A DNA stretch of 64,000 nucleotides, taken from positions 1 through 64,000 of the forward strand of contig NZ_WTFF01000004.1 of NCBI RefSeq assembly GCF_019400985.1. The letters are read 5' to 3'. Under the pieces are notes generated by a model. That model was given only the letters and a program-made list of their open reading frames with translations. It made no database searches and was not told where the DNA came from. The DNA comes from Streptomyces bambusae (GTDB lineage Bacteria > Actinomycetota > Actinomycetes > Streptomycetales > Streptomycetaceae). Both the position numbers and the translations under genes were made by a program. Below, piece by piece: positions 63,851 to 64,000 of the stretch; the stretch's first letter is position 1, and each line of letters begins with the position of its first letter.

Positions 63851-64000
63851 TCAGGCGGGCGAGCCCCAGGCCGTTTCCAGCCCGTCGAGCCAGGCGGGCG
63901 GCAGTTCGGCGGCGTCCCACTCGTCGCGCAGCGCCGGCGACGACGTGATGATGCGTTCCAGCACGGCGATGCTGGTGGGGGAGTGGAGCAGGCCGTAGCG
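63851..64000 (-). CDS. 3' end of an unidentified gene
   Basis: Reading leftward from the window edge, 49 codons end with TGA at 63851-63853. The visible end reads RYGLLHSPTSIAVLE, then SSPALRDEWDAAELPPAWLDGLETAWGSPA. Codon choice with G/C at third positions supports a real gene, but the fragment is too short to name. Upstream of the SARP gene (63708-63850) I see only GC-rich sequence with no clear promoter. Confidence 0.6.
   Translation of the reverse strand, partial: RYGLLHSPTSIAVLERIITSSPALRDEWDAAELPPAWLDGLETAWGSPA

Noticed and set aside
60783-63998. A 1071-codon open frame on the plus strand
   Set aside because: It is the antisense of the SARP gene; no motif, no ribosome site, biased composition.

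Overview
The window is a stretch of very GC-rich actinomycete chromosome. GTG starts are common, genes are packed with ATGA/GTGA overlaps, and the content is typical of Streptomyces or a close relative: a conservon (cvn), several P450s, a bacterial terpene synthase, a GH19 chitinase behind DasR-like boxes, an AfsR-type SARP and a SpoIIE-type phosphatase. I see no rRNA, tRNA, transposase, phage gene or CRISPR array.

Layout. (1) 1-1917: the tail of a UvrD/HelR-like helicase is joined directly to the 3' end of cvnA, followed by overlapping cvnB-cvnC-cvnD. (2) 2061-6229: an EXXR-less CYP157-like P450 on the minus strand, which looks like an inverted cvnE, then a second P450 and a class I terpene synthase. 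(3) 6456-17439: mixed metabolic genes: GH19 chitinase, 3-hydroxyisobutyryl-CoA-hydrolase-like enzyme, UvrA-like ABC protein with a VOC protein and a TetR regulator, an SDR, a secreted phosphoesterase, another P450 and a shortened molybdopterin oxidoreductase. (4) 17451-39950: a 22.5-kb stress/dormancy island with five CBS-pair proteins, three universal stress proteins, two flavodoxins, an Acg-like nitroreductase, an Rv1733c-like membrane protein, two P-type ATPases, SulP, a zinc alcohol dehydrogenase, an HTH-PNPOx fusion, a GH65 phosphorylase and an Hsp20 stub. Its content parallels the DosR regulon of Mycobacterium tuberculosis and the OsdR-type island of Streptomyces. Its main intergenic regions share the palindrome GGnCCGnnCGGnCC (eight exact copies, five with one mismatch), so one regulator probably drives it. 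That regulator is not in the window. (5) 39958-44397: three small TetR-linked loci and an MFS exporter. (6) 42976-51126: copper handling, with copZ, copA, His-rich secreted and membrane proteins, a DUF305 lipoprotein and two DUF6153-like proteins. Five 17-bp CsoR-type boxes lie in front of this locus and in front of the MFS exporter. (7) 51397-64000: a TetR/methyltransferase pair with twin operators, a multidomain SpoIIE phosphatase, a dihydrolipoamide dehydrogenase, a MacB-type ABC exporter and a SARP regulator, ending in a partial gene.

Two wider patterns stand out. Short tandem repeats (8 to 23 bp units) repeatedly sit against stop codons between genes. There are also several scars of rearrangement: the helicase/cvnA junction, the inverted cvnE, the N-terminally shortened molybdopterin enzyme exactly at the island edge, the Hsp20 stub and a 42-codon ORF that may be the relic of a HAD phosphatase.
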